Positions 5,902-6,894 of a stretch of DNA of 6,894 nucleotides are shown in pieces. Position numbers and translations under genes: made by a program. The notes beneath the pieces were generated by a model. The model worked only from the letters and a program-made list of their open reading frames with translations, made no database searches and was not told where the DNA came from. Location of the stretch: positions 1 to 6,894 of the forward strand of contig CAMOUE010000123.1 in NCBI GenBank assembly GCA_946626265.1, written 5' to 3'. The stretch is from an uncultured Eggerthellaceae bacterium (GTDB lineage Bacteria; Actinomycetota; Coriobacteriia; Coriobacteriales; Eggerthellaceae). The first letter of the stretch is position 1. Each line of letters starts with the position of its first letter.

Positions 5902-6233
5902 TGCTCTTCCGTTCCGCGAGCAGGCGCGCAACCGGGCTGTTCCCAATTACGCGCCTTGCCAGTGATAAGGTTGCGCCACATGCCGTCGATCTTCGCGTAG
6001 AGCGGGCGGAGAACCATGTGCCCACCGTGCCGGGACGTGCCCACGTAGGCCACGGACCCCTTCCCGCCGACAGCCATCCAAACGTTGCTGTCAACCTCGA
6101 TGTACCGGTTGCCGTCGACGCCGCGAAGCACGAGCGGCATATCCTCCATGCCGCATACGGGCACTTCGCCCACACCTACCTGCTCGCAATACAAGCGGGC
6201 ACGCTGCGCATAGTCGACGGCTTCCGGCATCAT
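5898..6233 (-). CDS. Unrecognised 111-residue protein in the Fe-S subunit operon
   Basis: I do not recognise this protein. It begins MMPEAVDYAQRARLYCEQ, a likely helix, then shows short strands (PLVLRGV, RYIEVD, SNVWMAVGG, SVAYVG) and a conserved-looking TSRHGGHMVLRPL segment near 67-79, rich in Arg and His. Cysteines occur at 16, 27 and 102 without a pattern. No signal peptide or membrane segment is visible. It starts nine bases after the stop of the Fe-S subunit and its stop overlaps the FKBP start (ATGA), so all three are translated in step. Two adjacent ATG codons (6233 and 6230) could serve as the start, with AGG a few bases before. Coding is supported by this tight packing; the function may be assembly or substrate handling for the molybdenum enzyme, but nothing proves it. 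Confidence 0.7.
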   Translation of the reverse strand: MMPEAVDYAQRARLYCEQVGVGEVPVCGMEDMPLVLRGVDGNRYIEVDSNVWMAVGGKGSVAYVGTSRHGGHMVLRPLYAKIDGMWRNLITGKARNWEQPGCAPARGTEEQ

Positions 6234-6242
6234 GAGACCTGC

Positions 6243-6894
6243 TTACGCCAATGCAATGTCGGGCAGCCCCTGGTCCTTATCGAGCGTCGAAACCTCGATC
6301 TCCTTGACCTTGCCGTCCTTCTCGATGGTGACCTTGTACTCGGCAGCCGGGATCTCCTTGAACCAGAAGTCGCCCCACATGTCGGTCTCGGTCTCGAACG
6401 TCGCATCGGCGCTCGCAGCGGTCACCTTGGCGCCCTCGACGATCTCCATCGCATCGGGGTCGTAGACCGTCGCAGCGATGAACGTCTGCGGGAGCTCCTT
6501 GTAGTACACGTTGGACTGCGGATCGAGCTGCTCGGCACCCTCGAGGTCGAACTCGGACTCGTCGCCGAACTGGATGGCCTCGACCGCGCAGCTGTCGACG
6601 CAACGCGGGATGCGAATCGGAGAATCCGGGTCGTCGAGCAGATGCGCGCAGCCGGTGCAGCCCTGCGGGATCTCGAGCTCTTCATTCCAGTAGACGCCCT
6701 CGAACTTGTCGGCGATGTCCTTGCGACCCTTGGCCTTGGCCGGGTCGATGACGACGAGCCCATCCTCGCGGTCCATGACGACCTCGGGTGCGAACTCGGC
6801 GATGGCCTTGGTCTGCGCGCCGATGACCGGGACGTACGACACGCGCACGTGCGAGCCGGCACCGCGCTCCTTCTCGGTCAGGTTCATCCAGAAC
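6243..6894 (-). CDS. Pyrogallol hydroxytransferase beta-type 4Fe-4S subunit, 5' truncated
   Basis: The gene enters from the right edge; 216 residues are seen, and Phe-Trp precede the first Met (6887, counted as 1). The pattern WMN, ERG, then YxP, DREDGLVVIDPAKAKG (39-54), VYWNEE (65-70), CTGCAHLLDD (77-86) and PRCVDSC (94-100) matches what I recall of the beta subunit of pyrogallol-phloroglucinol transhydroxylase, a DMSO-reductase-family partner carrying [4Fe-4S] clusters. Residues about 136-214 form the extra beta-sandwich (transthyretin/CarboxypepD_reg-like) domain of that subunit, with WGDFWFKEIPAAEYKVTI. The CxxCxxxxC motif expected near 20-30 is replaced by VIGAQTKAIAEF, and the CPYG cysteine near 61 by KFEG, so one cluster seems lost. 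The first motif is outside the window. Its catalytic molybdenum subunit should be encoded just upstream, right of the window. Catechol dehydroxylases are an alternative family of partners. Confidence 0.85.
   Translation of the reverse strand, partial: FWMNLTEKERGAGSHVRVSYVPVIGAQTKAIAEFAPEVVMDREDGLVVIDPAKAKGRKDIADKFEGVYWNEELEIPQGCTGCAHLLDDPDSPIRIPRCVDSCAVEAIQFGDESEFDLEGAEQLDPQSNVYYKELPQTFIAATVYDPDAMEIVEGAKVTAASADATFETETDMWGDFWFKEIPAAEYKVTIEKDGKVKEIEVSTLDKDQGLPDIALA

Noticed and set aside
5533..6000. A 155-codon plus-strand frame opposite the FKBP gene
   Set aside because: The opposite strand encodes a clear SlyD-like protein with an ATGA-coupled start; the plus frame shows no family features.

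Overview
The window is GC-rich bacterial DNA full of genes for anaerobic redox enzymes: many [4Fe-4S] proteins, a NuoF/HndC-like subunit, a transhydroxylase-type Fe-S subunit and short-chain and zinc dehydrogenases. Tightly packed genes, strong purine-rich ribosome sites and the mix of families suggest a strict anaerobe. A gut Coriobacteriia/Eggerthellaceae member fits best, but this is inferred from gene content and codon style, not from a marker gene.

Plus strand, 1-1168: the end of a NuoF/HndC-like flavoprotein gene overlaps by ATGA a HoxU/NuoG-N-terminal-like iron-sulfur protein gene. Together they look like the electron-input (NAD(P)H-linked) module of a larger soluble complex whose other subunits lie left of the window. 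A perfect 37-nt palindrome overlaps the stop codon and a second hairpin follows. Plus strand, 1400-2388: a ThiF/MoeB/HesA-type adenylating enzyme, then a 93-residue unrecognised protein ending in Gly-Gly. They may form an activating enzyme and small-carrier pair.

Minus strand, 6894 down to 2488: seven genes read leftwards, convergent with the first block. In transcription order they are a 5'-truncated pyrogallol-hydroxytransferase-type Fe-S (beta) subunit, an unrecognised 111-residue protein, a SlyD-like FKBP, a small zinc-ribbon protein, a VOC-fold protein, a zinc-type alcohol dehydrogenase (MDR) and an SDR. The first four are almost contiguous (9-nt gap, ATGA overlap, 18-nt gap) and surely co-transcribed. 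The last three are separated by gaps of 82, 153 and 140 nt and may have their own signals. The catalytic molybdenum subunit would be expected just right of the window.

My reading is that the minus-strand block is an accessory module acting on a hydroxylated substrate, possibly aromatic: a molybdenum hydroxytransferase or dehydroxylase with maturation helpers, followed by dehydrogenases and a VOC enzyme. The substrate cannot be read from the sequence. The most unusual points are the loss of one set of cluster cysteines in the beta subunit, the Gly-Gly-ending protein beside the E1-like enzyme, and the palindromes at 1167-1324. No stretch longer than 300 bases lacks a gene, and I saw no tRNA, rRNA, CRISPR array or transposase.
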